From assembly GCA_037176905.1 (NCBI GenBank), contig JBBBWG010029266.1:1-53835 (forward strand): a stretch of 53,835 nucleotides of DNA, read 5' to 3'. The translations under genes were made by a program, and so were the position numbers. The notes beneath the pieces are model-generated. The model had not been told where the DNA came from, ran no database searches, and saw only the letters and a program-made list of their open reading frames with translations. Numbering within the stretch: position 1 is the first letter of the stretch; each line of letters starts with the position of its first letter. The stretch comes from Azolla pinnata. Lineage: Eukaryota > Streptophyta > Polypodiopsida > Salviniales > Salviniaceae. Shown piece by piece: positions 13,330 to 30,212 of this stretch.

Positions 13330-15138
13330 AGAGCGAAAAATCCTGTGATAATTCAAGGGATTAGCATGTTGGCCTCATATTTGAATCCTGGACTTCTGAA
13401 AACTGCCTTCAATCAGATCGATCATGGGCAAGGCGTAATCACTAAGAAAATGATCACGGCAATCAAAAGAAGGTGCCAGATATCTTTTAAACTAGCACAA
13501 TTTTGTGAAACACAGTCCAGAAATAAGGTGTGGATTCAAGCTTTGATGTTCAAGCTTTGATGAGTCCTAAGATAGAAAATTTTGTATTTTTCAGAAAATA
13601 TTTAAAAGAACCACATCTGTAGCCAAATGGTCTTTGGCAAATTCCTGCAAAAATACAATGTATCATATGTACCATAGCAAAATCCTGAATATAAAATATG
13701 TACTGCAGTGTAATAAAATCAGACCCAATTCTATTCAGCAGTTCGAGATGTTGTCAATATTCCATCTCATGCAGCAGTTTCATGTAATGCTAAAAAGAAG
13801 CAAGCCGAAAGTCCAACACACATGGCAGTTTAGGGTTAAGACAATAGCTGCATTGATATGTCAGAGGCAATAGATGTTAGTATGTTTATGGGGAGACTGG
13901 TCAGGTTTTGCTATACATTTAGGCTAGTACAATATCACCAGGATATTAGTTTAGTATATTATGAGGATCATGTCAAGTATGTTGGTAATGTGAGTTTTGC
14001 ACTTCATATGGTGGTTATTGGGTAACTAGACATATCGTACCTTATAAATTGATTCCTAAAGTTTTGCTCATAACACTCGCTTCAGTAAATTAGCTATATT
14101 CATGGTATCTTCTGCTTCAGCAAATTAGCAATACTCGATGTATCGTTCAGCAAATTAGCAAATACTCACTATATCCTGCTTCACTATAACTTCCATGATA
14201 CTCAACTATCCTGTTGCAACATACACAAGACTCCTTCATACCAAACAATACTCATTTCTCAAAGTCGGTAAGTAGACAGGCCAATTATTTTCGTGCTTGT
14301 CTGAATGCCCTATTCATCAACAGAGGCCCATGTCCTCGACCATGTTTGTAGAATCAAAATGGCTGGTTTGTGGCATTTGTGATCCACAGCATCTCCTTCA
14401 AAACCAGAATTGAAATAAGATGGTGAACGATGGCAATCTGCTCATGATAAGCCCATCGATCCAGTTGATTAATATGTTTGACACTTTAACGCAAATTAAG
14501 GGATCGAGAATAAAAAAAAAGGATTTTTGAGGATGAAGGATGACAGCATAAACTATTATAAGGCAACTGGCAATTTCAATGTACAAGAAGAGATACTTCC
14601 AAGGTCAAAATCGAGAGTTCCACAATTATTGAATTTACAGCGGTCCTCTACCAGCCAACGGCATCACTTCAATACAACTTTTGGTTGGGAGGGGCAGGAA
14701 GACATTGTTGTTCCCAAATTTCCTGAACTGTATGCAGTAGAGCAAGGAAACTAGCTCCTAGAATATCTCTGATCTAATAAAACAAAGCCCTTCATTGGTT
14801 TTCAAGCTTAATCTGGTTTTTTTTCCCACGTACCTTTTGCAGAGCCGTTAACACCAACTTCTTGTCATGTATACTGAAGATGTTCTTTCAAGATTCTTGC
14901 TCAGCTTCAATTACAATCTTCTGGTTTTCCTCCACAAATCCTCAATGCTGGTGTGTTTAATGTACTTCTATATAACACAATCTGCATATGAGGGGGAAAT
15001 CTCCTTTGCTACAATTCCTGCTTCATTCTAAACCCTAGAAGGCCCCAAGCTATGAAAGCTCTTTCGTATCCCGGAGATTTCATGATGAAAGCTCTTTCGT
15101 ATCCTGGGGACTCTTTCTCAAACATTAGTTACAAAAAC
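13330..15138. other. Intergenic region between convergent genes
   Basis: This stretch separates the stop codons of the Rav1-like gene (+) and the WNK gene (-), so it holds both 3' UTRs. Short ORFs at 13345-13560, 13634-13873 and 14527-14754 have no recognisable domain and look like non-coding sequence. Short direct repeats are present: CAGCAAATTAGCAA-type units at about 14085-14165, and two copies of GAAAGCTCTTTCGTATCC at about 15053-15110. I see no RNA gene or mobile element. Confidence 0.6.
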
Positions 15139-18100
15139 TTATTGACTATCACTATCCCAATCATCATCCACAGCTGATAATGATGGGCTAGAACAATTCT
15201 GTTCAGCCATTTCTTCAAAGCGTCCATGCATTATTAGATGATCTGTTTGAGCTGAAAGTTCTGAGCCTTGTTCAGATTGATTAACCCAAGACATCGGATC
15301 ATGCTTTGGGTGACCCACAACATCAGATCCCTCTGAAGAGACTGTACTTAGGTTAAGCTTATCTCTGTTCAACAGACTTCCTTTGTTTCCAGCACTAGGT
15401 CTCCACTCAGGCAGCATTGCCATGATTGCAGCATCGATTATTTCTGCAATGCGTATTACATCTTGCTCTCCTAGATTCAGTTCTGACATCATTTCTCCAG
15501 CCACAGAGGTTGCTGTGTCTGTCTCCACATCGAACTCAAAATGGATAACTCGGACTTGACCTATCAGATATCACAAATCACAAATAGAAAAATAAGAAAG
15601 TTTAAAAAATAATCTATCAGCTCCATATTAGCATCAGTACTTCTATACTTTACCACATCCACCAAACTTATGTTTATACTTTCTTAAGTGCAGGAGAATG
15701 AATTTACTAAGGCGAAGTAACTAATGTGACAGATTAATCAATCAAACGGACAAGGAAAATGAATTAATATGAAATTTGGACCGGCATTCATGGTAGTTGA
15801 ATTAATCAATCAAACGGACAAGGAAAATGAATTAATATGAAATTTGGACCGGCATTCATGGTAGTTGGATTAACGAATGGGTGATTTGGTGATATTAGTG
15901 GAAACAATTAGTGTAATGTAGAAGTAAATTCCCTGATACTACGAAATTAAGAAACGACCATTTAAACGAAGAAAGAATGAAGCAACATTCCAATCACTAA
16001 ATCCTGGCTGTCAATTTGTGGTTTGTAATTTTTCAGCGTGTTAGTTTGCAAAATTGCAAAATATAACATTTTCGCTTCTTCTTTTATGCTAAATTAAGAT
16101 CATAACGTATTCATGGTCCAAACCTTCTATGTCTGCAATACGGAGACGTAGATGGAGATTGTTGTCCTCTCTTAACTTGCCTTTCACTTGAAAGTCCATC
16201 TTGCGACCTCCCTTATCCTCGATAACATGAGAATGTGGGGTGATATTCGAGTTTTTCATCACCATACCATTTGTTTTTTCTTTAGAATCCAAAACCACTG
16301 GGGCTTCCTTATACTGAATGGTTGAACTTGATATACGACTAAATGTTGCCAATGTGGAGGAATTTTCGGTCCTCTTTACATCAGTAGAGGATCCAATGCA
16401 TTCCAACGAATTAATACTTTTGAGAGACAAAGATGAAACAAGAGAACCTTCTACACAATTGTTATCTCTAAGAAATGAATCCATAAGGAGCTCTCTTGCT
16501 GGTAGCCGCCTTGTTGCAGGTGCAATACATTTCTCCACAAACTCTCGAAGATGAGGATCCTTCACTTTGCTCAACGCTGCTGGTGGTTTCCCCTGTTCCA
16601 ATTTATCACATACGACAACCAAATGTTCACTATTATCATGATTCACAACATCTCATTTGTGTATTTCTTGTTCAATACTGCTACAATTCTATAAGAAGCT
16701 TACCGAAGTGACTTTCTTGTAAATCTGTGCAGGATTCGCACATTCATTATAAGGATATTCACATGTCACCATCTCTAACAAACACATACCAAAAGAGTAG
16801 ATGTCTACCAACTCGGTGTATTCTTCTTCATAAAGTTCAGGAGCCATGAACTCAGGTGTTCCTATAAAGAAGACATTGATACACAAGGCATCAAAAAATA
16901 CAATAGCTTTACAAACAAATCATTAAAAATATCCAATGATACAAAAATCTTTCGGAGACAATTTTATTTCAAGGATTATAAGTCCAATTCATTTCAAATA
17001 CTTACCAATAACACTGCGGGCTGCATAAGCATGTTGCAGGATCGCTGCTAGACCTAGATCTCCAATTTTGACCTCTCCTTGGTTCCCATTTATAAAAATG
17101 TTATCACACTTCAAATCTCGATGGATAATAGGTGGATCATGGCTATGCAAATATAGCAGACCTCGTAGGATCTGCCTTGCCCAATTCTTTATTGCCCATA
17201 CGTCAACATGCCTATGCCGCCTTCGGTACCTAAATCATATGTATACAAGGGAAACTTAAAGATGTACTCCATTTAGTTAGAAAAAATGCAAAAGAAATAC
17301 CCTGAACTTTCTTGTGATTTATCAAAATACCCATGTCTTAAACAAAAATACAGATAATACTGTGCTTTAGTAATCTTGAGAGCTTATGGGTATTGTTTCC
17401 AAGACATAGTGTGACCTGAAAGCTTATACCTATTATTCTCATTTATCATTATAGCTTTCTTATTTATATATTTGAAGTTGTTCTTACTGTCTGAGTGTGC
17501 CTGATGTAAACACTTCTGTAAGAAAGTTGAGATTTTGCGTGTCAGGATCTATCCATGAATGATAAAACTTGATGATGTTCTTGTGCTTTAACGTCTTCAA
17601 AAGGTGGACCTCTGAATACAGTCTATCAATATCTTCCGGGGTGTGGATGACATCCTGAACTTTGATCTGATTCCATGCCACTTCGATTCCTTCAAATGTA
17701 TCAAAAGCTTTATATCTAGAATCCAAGTACATTAAGGTATCTCCAATCATTAAATCACTACAATTAAAGGAAGCTCAAAGATCAGTGGTAAATGCCAAGT
17801 GATGAAGGATACACAGTTTTGAATGCACCTCTGCCAAGGACATCCTTATACTGATCAAGGCAACAGGAAAGATGATTTTTTTCGGTATCAAAGCAGATAT
17901 GTAATATGCCTATATAAACTTATTCAGAAGCTCCGTTTAGAAAAACATGCTTACATATGCATACTAATACATATGAAATTCTGATTATATCGATGCATAT
18001 ACCAAATATATAGGAAATCATGATTATATTGATGCGTATACCAAATACATAGAACATCATGGTCATGCTGCAAATACAAACATTTTCAGTTTATGATTTT

Positions 18101-18846
18101 GAAGAACTTCCTAGGGAATTCGTTGGTATTTTCCAGAAGCCATGTATTTAGAGCATGCTAGCATATAATCGCTAGCACATACAGAACCCTAACCACATTG
18201 ATATTTTACAAACTTATTCTGTTGAATAAGCTTTGGGGAGCTTGTTAAAATATGCATGGGTAGAGAGGAAACCACATGCATATAGACAAACCTACACTGA
18301 ACACTCTAAGGAATGCATCATGCCATACCAACTCATGGTCATGGCGAAACGTACATGAAGAACATGAGAAAATATGCATTAGCATATATGAAACTCGGGC
18401 ATGTGAGTGAATGCAAACAGTATCTCATGCTCTGCATTAGTACATACAACTATCAGGGTCATGTTAATGGAAGTAAGAAATTGATCGAATGCACATGATT
18501 AGCAATAAAAACGAACAACATGGAAAGATATATAACACACAAAAACCATACCCTCAGTGATGTTTTGGGGAATAGGAAACAATTGTTAATGTTGATACCT
18601 ATCCAGAGAGTGCCCTATTATATGCATGCATATGTGCACACAAAAATCATGGTCATGTTGATGTGTACAAGAGCAGGAATGAATGTTAGAACATAGAAAA
18701 ATATCCGATGTGCATTCAAAACCTACCCGGCCATAGCGCCCTGATGGATCAAGCTCTTCAAACTTTTCACCCTCTTCACTATTTTCTTCACCATTTACCA
18801 GATTATGCCAGAACCCTGGATAACCAGCTGAACCAGAGTTTGGCAT
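15139..18846 (-). CDS. WNK: WNK (with-no-lysine) serine/threonine kinase
   Basis: Exons from the 5' end on the minus strand: 18846-18727, 17850-17813 (38-nt microexon), 17715-17488, 17229-17006, 16861-16704, 16592-16124, 15560-15139. All phases join, giving 552 aa. The kinase domain spans about residues 41-294. The glycine-rich loop LGRGAFKTV carries the substitute catalytic lysine, K51. The subdomain II position is Asn (VAWNQ, 65-69), which defines plant WNKs. The catalytic loop is HRDLKCDN (165-172) and the metal-binding motif is DLG (186-188). A TPEFMAPE activation segment follows. The C-terminal part (about 400-460, HLRLRI then IHFEFDVE) resembles the OSR1-type C-terminal domain of WNKs, and the tail is acidic. 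Plant WNKs phosphorylate targets in clock, osmotic and flowering pathways; the specific role here is unknown. The short N-terminus (40 aa before the domain) is normal for the family. Which WNK paralogue this is cannot be told. Confidence 0.95.
15733..15868. repeat. 68-bp tandem duplication in WNK intron
   Basis: Two adjacent copies of a 68-bp unit beginning ATTAATCAATCAAACGG lie at 15733-15800 and 15801-15868, with the start of a degenerate third unit afterwards. They are inside the last WNK intron (15561-16123) and do not touch its splice sites. Confidence 0.9.
17851..18726 (-). other. First WNK intron, 876 bp
   Basis: This is the intron between the first WNK exon and the 38-nt microexon. 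It is AT-rich, with scattered CATGCATAT motifs and a short imperfect tandem unit at about 17980-18060 (AAATCATGATTATATTGATG-like). The ORF at 18313-18498 on the opposite strand has no recognisable content. No other gene is seen. Confidence 0.6.
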
Positions 18847-19449
18847 GATTGACTTTCGTATTCAATACCGATTCCACACCTACCTCTTTGAAAGCCCTGT
18901 GGCAAAACTATACAGATCACCTGCACCACGAATCAAAACAGAGACCTTTGATGGGCCGGCAAAGCGAAAAAGCAGACGGCAAAACGAAGATCGCATTAAA
19001 CTGAAGTACGCCATTTCCTAGCTTCACCGCAACGTGTGGAACACAGGTTAAGCTGGAGGTGCTGGAGATGAGAAGAGGAGGGTAGGAGGGTAGGAGGGTA
19101 GGAGGGCCGGGGCTAGAGATCGGAGCTTCTCTCTTCTACATGCTCGTTTCGTTTCTCCTCATTTTCCGGCAGGAAAGGATCGGAGAAGCAAATCTAAGAT
19201 GGCCCCAAGGAAAAGAATGGCACGATCATGGAGCTGGAATCATGGGAATTGGGATCCGCAAAGAAGAGATGGGTGTCGCACACAACGAGATGGGCTTCTT
19301 CTGTTTGGGCCGGGAAATGAAAGAACGAAGGAATGATGAGGAATCGAAGCTACCTGTGCAAGGGCGGCGGCGGCGTAGCAGGAGAGTGTCAGAAGAACCA
19401 GAGCTCCCACGAGATAGAGATGACTATGTAACTAGTCACAGTCTACTCA
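18847..19449 (-). promoter_or_regulatory. 5' flank of the WNK gene
   Basis: This lies immediately upstream of the WNK start codon. It contains a short GTAGGAG tandem tract at about 19079-19113, which is pyrimidine-rich on the transcribed strand as is common in plant leaders. The plus-strand ORF at 19140-19454 is judged spurious. No core promoter element could be assigned. Confidence 0.4.
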
Positions 19450-20021
19450 GATAATTGCAGAAGATGAAGAAGATGAAGAAGAAGAAGAAGATGATGATGA
19501 TGATGGTGATGATGATGATGGTGATGATGGTGATGATGATGGTGCTGATGATGATGCTGATGCTGGTATGATGATGATCGTGTGATGATGCTAATGGTGA
19601 GATGATGCTGATGCTGATGGTGAGATGATCATGATGCTGATGGTGAGATGATGATGATGCTGATGGGCGTTGATGTTGATGATGGTGGTGGTGGTGGTGG
19701 TGGTGGTGATGAAGAAGAAGAAGATGATGATGATGATGGTGATGATGCTATGATGATGATGGTGTGATGATGATGATCGTATGGTGATGGTGGTGGTGAG
19801 ATGATGATGATGATGCCATGATGATGATGGTGTGATGATGATGATCGTATGGTGATGGTGGTGGTGAGATGATGATGATGATGATGATGATGATGCTGAT
19901 GGTGGTGGTGATGAAGATGATGAAGATGATGAAGATGATGCTGATGATGATGGTGGTGGTGGTGGTAGTGAAGATGAGAAGAAGAGCAAGAAGAAGAAGA
20001 AGAAGAAGAAGAAGATGATGA

Positions 20022-20053
<32 letters not shown>

Positions 20054-20156
20054 ATGATGCTGATGCTAATGCTGATGAAGAAAAAGAAGATGCTGATTAT
20101 GATGATGCTGTTGTTGATGATGATGATGGTGGTAGTGGTGGTGGTGGTGGTAATGA

Positions 20157-20190
<34 letters not shown>

Positions 20191-20292
20191 GGTGGTGGTG
20201 GTGGTAAAGATGATGAAGAAGAAGATGATGATGGTGATGATGGTGGTGGTGGAGAAGATGATGATGATGCTGCTTTGAAGATGATGATGAAA
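19450..20292. repeat. Trinucleotide (GAT/GGT/GAA) microsatellite block, about 840 bp
   Basis: Almost uninterrupted trinucleotide repeats run from about 19455 to 20290. They alternate between GAT, GGT, GCT and GAA runs, with small interruptions that break phase. Long segments such as GATGATCGTATGGTGATGGTGG occur twice (near 19770 and 19835), so the block also grew by larger duplications. It lies between the WNK promoter and the tubulin 3' end. All frames through it give low-complexity peptides (poly-Met/Val/Asp or poly-Ser/His/Pro), so no gene is called. Confidence 0.95.
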
Positions 20293-21755
20293 AGAAGATA
20301 TCTAATACTTGAGAATCGGAGAGCCAATGTTCGATTCTGCAGTCGGTAGCTTTTTGTCGATCCGATCCAAGATCTCGTAGAGACTCGGTCATTCGGCTTC
20401 TGTCTGTTTGGTATCTGTAGACTGCTTTTGCAGAGGGGCGTTTCGCATAAGAAAAGAAAAAAAAGGCTTTCAGAAATTGTTACATTCTCTGCATTACCAA
20501 CGTGATCGACCTTCGATCGAACAAAGGAGCTGAGAATCTGGCATTTCTCGTAGTAAATCTCTCTCTCTCTCTCTTTGTCTCTCTCTCACCCGCGTCGGAA
20601 AAGGCTCCGCGGTTTTGTGATGGCGTCGATCTTGACCTTGTCCATATTGTAGACCACTTAAAGGAAGTTTTGTCATCGTCTGTCATGAGCACAACAATAC
20701 TGACCAGAGCACAATGATATTCATATCAACCTCAGTCAATACGGTAATAACGATAATGTGCATTCGTTTAAAAAGTTGGGAGATGATCGAGACGTTCAAC
20801 CCAACTTTGTAGCATGAATCAAGCATGGCTATGTATCTGAACAGCTCCTGCCGCCTGCTTCAATCAAAAGTTATCCAAGGACAAACTGTAAGGGAAATCA
20901 CATATCAGATGCTTTAATTAGTAACAGTGTGGCATCCCTATTCGGCTAATACATTGAGAGCCTAAGTACAATGGCATTCTAGAATCGATCGAACGCAAGG
21001 ACAATCCTGACTTTGCTTGTTCAATCGATGAGCAGAGCTTGAGCAAGTGCATAGGTCCCAACAAGATGCGAGATCTATGCAAAGAAGTTCATCTGTCGAT
21101 TGAATCAAAACAGACCATTATGAGCGATTCCCATTAAAGCTTCACAATGTCCGAGTTTAACACGAAATAACGTAATCAGCTTTGCCATTAGCCGTTTTCA
21201 CACTTTTGGAGCTCATCATAACGATGCCTATCAAAAGCTCGAGCCACTGACATCAGGTTTACCAGATTCCTCTGATCAGATTATGCCGACAGTTATCCTA
21301 ACAGGCCAATCGTCGAATCGTCCCTCTTTCCAGATCGGATTCATGTCCTCTGCGAAATTCGGAACCCGTTCTCTCGATAGATCCGATCCGATTCCACCGG
21401 AGGTTAACCTTTTATAATACTAATAATTTAAAAAAAAAAAAGCGATAAACGACTTGCAGAATCGATCTACAAATCCAAGGACTCTCATACTCTGGAAGAT
21501 CTTCCCAACGTCGGGGCAATAGGCCGATTTTGCAGGTCCCGTAATTATACAACACCGATTCGAGCAAGCGAAACGCCTGTCTGTCAGGGCCCGATCCATC
21601 TGGTCCATACAGAACAACTACTACTACAACAACAACAACAACAACAATGGCAACAACTGCAACGACAATGGCAATAGTAACAACAGTAGAGTGGCCTTAT
21701 TCCTTCTTCAGACAGAAGCTCGGATGATCTCAGCGTGTTTTCGATCTGTGCCATC
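20293..21755. other. Intergenic region including the tubulin 3' end
   Basis: No gene is supported. A CT-dinucleotide tract is present at about 20557-20588. A CAA/CTA-rich tract at about 21626-21690 lies just 3' of the tubulin stop codon and probably falls in its 3' UTR. Short ORFs here have no recognisable domain. Confidence 0.5.
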
Positions 21756-26841
<5,086 letters not shown>

Positions 26842-27160
26842 GATGCGAATCCGAGCACCGGGATTGATGTGCGTTGCTCTTATTCGGTGAGAATCGGAAG
26901 AGGAAGAGAAGCGGATTAGAGGTTAGAATTCAGATGATTGCGCGAGCTCTTTACACAGTGAGAGAGAGAGAGAGAGAGAGGGAGGGAGGGAGAGAAACAG
27001 ACAGAGCTGCGGAGAAACAGAAGGAAGGCATGGGAAAGGTGAGGGAGATGCATGATTCTATCAAAAGGAGCGAATAAACAAATTTGCCAGGGAGGCTATG
27101 GCGGGTCCCTCTTCTCTGCATATGCAGACAGACAGACAGACGATTGCCTGTGCAAAATCC
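26842..27160 (-). promoter_or_regulatory. Tubulin 5' leader and flank with GA tract
   Basis: Upstream of the tubulin ATG, a GA/GGGA tract at about 26958-26998 reads as a CT-rich leader on the transcribed strand, a common feature of plant housekeeping 5' UTRs. A GACA repeat lies at about 27126-27141. No TATA box could be assigned. Confidence 0.4.
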
Positions 27161-28062
27161 TTCTTCTTCTTTCTCTCTTCTTTCTTCTTTCTTCTTCTTT
27201 CTCTCTTCTTTCTTCTTTCTTCTTCTTTCTTCTTCTTTCTTCTTCCGAGGAAGTCTTGGGCTCAAAGTCTCAAATGTACATTTGATGAGGTCCTGGGTTC
27301 AAGTCTCAAAATGTACAGTTTTGGATGAGGTCTTGGGTTCAAAATCTCAAAATGTATAGTTTTGGATGAGGTCTTGGGTTCAAAATCTCAAAATGTATAG
27401 TTTTGGATGAGGTCTTGGGTTCAAAAATCTCAAAATGTACAGTTTTGGATGAGGTCCAAGCGCAGTGCATTTGATCGGATCGTCGTGTAACTTCGATCGC
27501 CAGAGGAAAGCTTGCGAATCTTGTGAAAGCGTAAAAAACCTTCTGATTGGCACCAGCTAGCTGCTTTTCGCAAACAGGGCACATAGACAGTGTCAGTGCA
27601 AATCTTCTGCTTTCTTCTTTGTTCTTCTGAGGAAGCCTTGGGTTCAAGTCATAGAGACATGCAGATTGACAATGCATGTGCAAACCTTCTGCTTTCTTCT
27701 TTCTTCTTCCAAGGAAGTCTTGGGTTCAAGTCATACAGACATGCAGATTGACAAATGTCTGTGCAAACCTTCTGCTTTCTTCTTTCTTCTTCCGAGGAAG
27801 TCTTGGGTTCAATTCATACAGATATGCAAATTGACAATGTTAGTGCAAATCTTCTCCTTCTTCTTTGGGTCCAAGTCTCAAATGGACACTTGATGAGGTC
27901 TTGGGTTCAAGTCATACAGCCATGCAGATTGACAATATCTGTGCAAATCTTTTGCTAGACTTCTTTGGGTTCAAGTCTCAAAATGGACACTTGAGGAGGT
28001 ATTGGGTTCAAGTCTCAAAATGGACACTTGAGGAGGTATTGGGTTCAAGTCTCAAACGTATA
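27161..28062. repeat. Pyrimidine and GGGTTCAAGTC tandem arrays
   Basis: Three nested tandem structures are visible. CTT/CTTT repeats occupy about 27161-27245. Four copies of a 40-42-bp unit (GATGAGGTCTTGGGTTCAAA with ATGTATAGTTTTG) occupy about 27285-27448. Units of about 82 bp, each with a CTTC-rich tract, TTGGGTTCAAGTC and CAGATTGACAATG, occupy about 27597-27960, followed by two or three units of about 39 bp. The core GTTCAAGTC recurs many times and fits the RNA polymerase III box-B pattern GWTCRANNC. No complete tRNA fold or A box was found. Confidence 0.8.
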
Positions 28063-28206
28063 CACATAACACACTTGACATGCCTAGCGCGATGCATTCG
28101 ATTGGATCGGCGTGTAACTCCGATCGCCAGTTTAAAGCTTGCAAAATCCTGCGAAAGCGTGAAGAAGAGAAACCTTCTGATTGGCACCTACTAGCTGCTT
28201 TTCGCA
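27460..28206. repeat. Pair of diverged ~120-bp direct repeats flanking the array
   Basis: A segment at about 27460-27582 (GCGCAGTGCATTTGATCGGA through TTGGCACCAGCTAGCTGC) recurs in diverged form at about 28087-28206 (GCGCGATGCATTCGATTGGA through TTGGCACCTACTAGCTGC). The 82-bp array lies between the two copies. They could be arms of a larger duplicated unit. No transposase or terminal inverted repeats were seen. Confidence 0.75.
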
Positions 28207-29487
28207 TCTGTCGGGGTTGAGTACTAGCTTTGCTTGCCTCTGCAGCAGAAAATGTAATGCCAAATCATTTGTGCATAGGTCTGTTCGAGGCAGTTCACCC
28301 TCCTGTGGAATGGGATTGGGACGGAAACGTGCTTGTGCCCATGGCAAGTGTTTATGATCAGGCATCGTTTAAGATGATTGATTACGAGATCCTGCAGAAA
28401 AGAGAGTTTGATGGGGGTGTATTGAAGAAGCGCGTCTGTTTTGGCCTCATTTGATCGACATGCAACCAACAAGAAGAGCATGTCGGAGCCCATTCCAGCG
28501 TTAGGTGTCATTTCAGTTGTCGAAATGATTTCCGGAGATTCCAGACGAACGAGCAGATAAGTTGTTTTGGACCACAACTTTAGCGTCTGCACTCAGGTTG
28601 GTCAAAAGGCCCTCTCTTGGCCAACAATAACAATTGCATGGTTAGTTGCCCATTCCATTTCATTTAACATATCGAAACCACTGTGGAAACTCTTTTACAA
28701 GGTGGTTTCAGTGTATTGTTTTTGGCCTCATAAGTCAAAGTTGACCTTCGATCTATCGTTTTTACCTTTCCACTCATTTCTTTCCCCCGTGTGAGAGATC
28801 AAGGGACTTGAACCCAAGACCCCTTATTTCAAGACACAGTGTCGCATTTGCTTGAGCTCTGAGAACCCACTACTATACTCACAATCAAGTCTGTGTTTCT
28901 TTTGCCTCGTTTAGCTTTAAAATTTTCATCACGCCAAGACAAGCGCGAGGACGTGCACTTGATCCTATCTTGTCTTTGCACAAGCACATGAGCATCTCCA
29001 TCGAATGCCTCGTCATTTCATAGAAACGGAATCCTCCGTGGCATGGGTCAGATTAGTTTACCAATAAAACATCAATTTGATTAAAGTGTGTTTTATTTAC
29101 ATCGAATTCGGCGTATATAGTTCCTATATATATATTCTTGTGAGTCAATGTCTTTTTTGACGATTGTCTTTGTCGTTGGGATCTTAACATTCTGATGCAT
29201 GGCGATTGGCTTCATACTGTAATCATGCTATAAACTATCACATTTGTTTGATTGCTTTCTTTTAAAAAGCAATAAAGATCAATTAGGGGGATTGTAAGAA
29301 TGACATACGTGTCCCCAAAATCATGCGTTGGTGTCATATACAAATCATCTGGGTCATGGCTGTGCATGATGTAGGGCTTTATGATTGGAAGCCATTTCTC
29401 GAGGAAGTTGTCAGGCGTAACAAGTTTGGTCTATTCGATTTGGTTAAGATAATTCGGTCGTCACCATCATGGGGCCCAAGTATGACT

Positions 29488-29518
29488 AAACCCTAACCCT
29501 AATAAACCCCAACCCTAA
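29488..29518. repeat. Short interstitial telomere-like sequence
   Basis: CTAAACCCTAACCCTAA followed by TAAACCCCAACCCTAA gives four degenerate units of the plant telomere repeat CCCTAAA. It lies about 800 bp upstream of the MYND gene start. It could be a telo-box cluster or a small interstitial telomeric insertion. Confidence 0.7.
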
Positions 29519-29949
29519 TTTGAGCAGTGAGCAATGAAGTAAGAGCAATTGAATTTCTTGTGTTTTCTTGTTCAATGCAAGAGGTTCCGCCTTCTCTGTC
29601 AATGCATCAAATTGGGCTCTTACACTGCTTAGGTGAGCTCGGTTAAATTATTCCGCCTCTCAAGGTATGTATTCTCCTATGTGAGTTCAGTTGGATTATT
29701 CCACCGACTCAAGCTACGTCAGCATGAACTCTCTCAGACTTTGACCCAAACTGCCCATTTCGTTACTCATAACCACCCTTGGATACAAACTAGTGCACAT
29801 AAATTTCCTCTGCAGCCCAATGGATCAAGTTTGTCGATTGAGTGCAGAGAGGATCACTTTGTTCCAGATATTGCAAGTCTCAAAGAAGCATCATTCGAAG
29901 CCAAGAAAAAAAATGGGAGCCTATTTCTGAATAAGTATGAGGCAGATTG

Positions 29950-30212
29950 TGTGATTTATGGATGATTAAGTGGCTAATTATGTGATTAGTAGAATAAAGG
30001 AGGACTGAATAAGCAAGGGACTAATTGCGTGATTAATGAAGAAGTAGGAGGTTAATTGTGTGACTAATGAAGAATTAGGAGGCTAATTGTGTGATTAATG
30101 AAGAAGTAGGAGGCTGATTGTGTGATTAATGAAGAAGTAGGAGGCTAATTGTGTGATTAATGAAGAAGTGGGAGGCTAATTTTTCGATTAATGAAGAAGT
30201 GGGAGGCTAATT
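29950..30212. repeat. 32-bp minisatellite 5' of the MYND gene
   Basis: About seven tandem copies of a roughly 32-bp unit, with sub-motifs GGCTAATTGTGTGATTAATG and AAGAAGTAGGA, end about 90 bp before the proposed start codon at 30298. Upstream copies are more diverged; the central ones are nearly identical. Confidence 0.9.

Noticed and set aside
19591-20392. Long ORFs on both strands (poly-Ser/His/Pro and poly-Met/Val)
   Set aside because: They are translations of the GAT/GGT trinucleotide repeat; every frame is open only because the repeat lacks stops.
28224-28592. Overlapping ORFs on both strands with complex composition
   Set aside because: No recognisable domain and no splice-compatible neighbours. 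Possibly a remnant, but not supportable as a gene.
28795-28860. tRNA-like phrase GGGACTTGAACCCAAGACCC
   Set aside because: Only a box-B/T-arm-like segment is present; no cloverleaf or A box could be drawn around it.
29633-29965. 110-codon ORF upstream of the MYND gene
   Set aside because: It has no recognised domain, stops before the minisatellite and cannot be joined in phase to the MYND exons with confidence.
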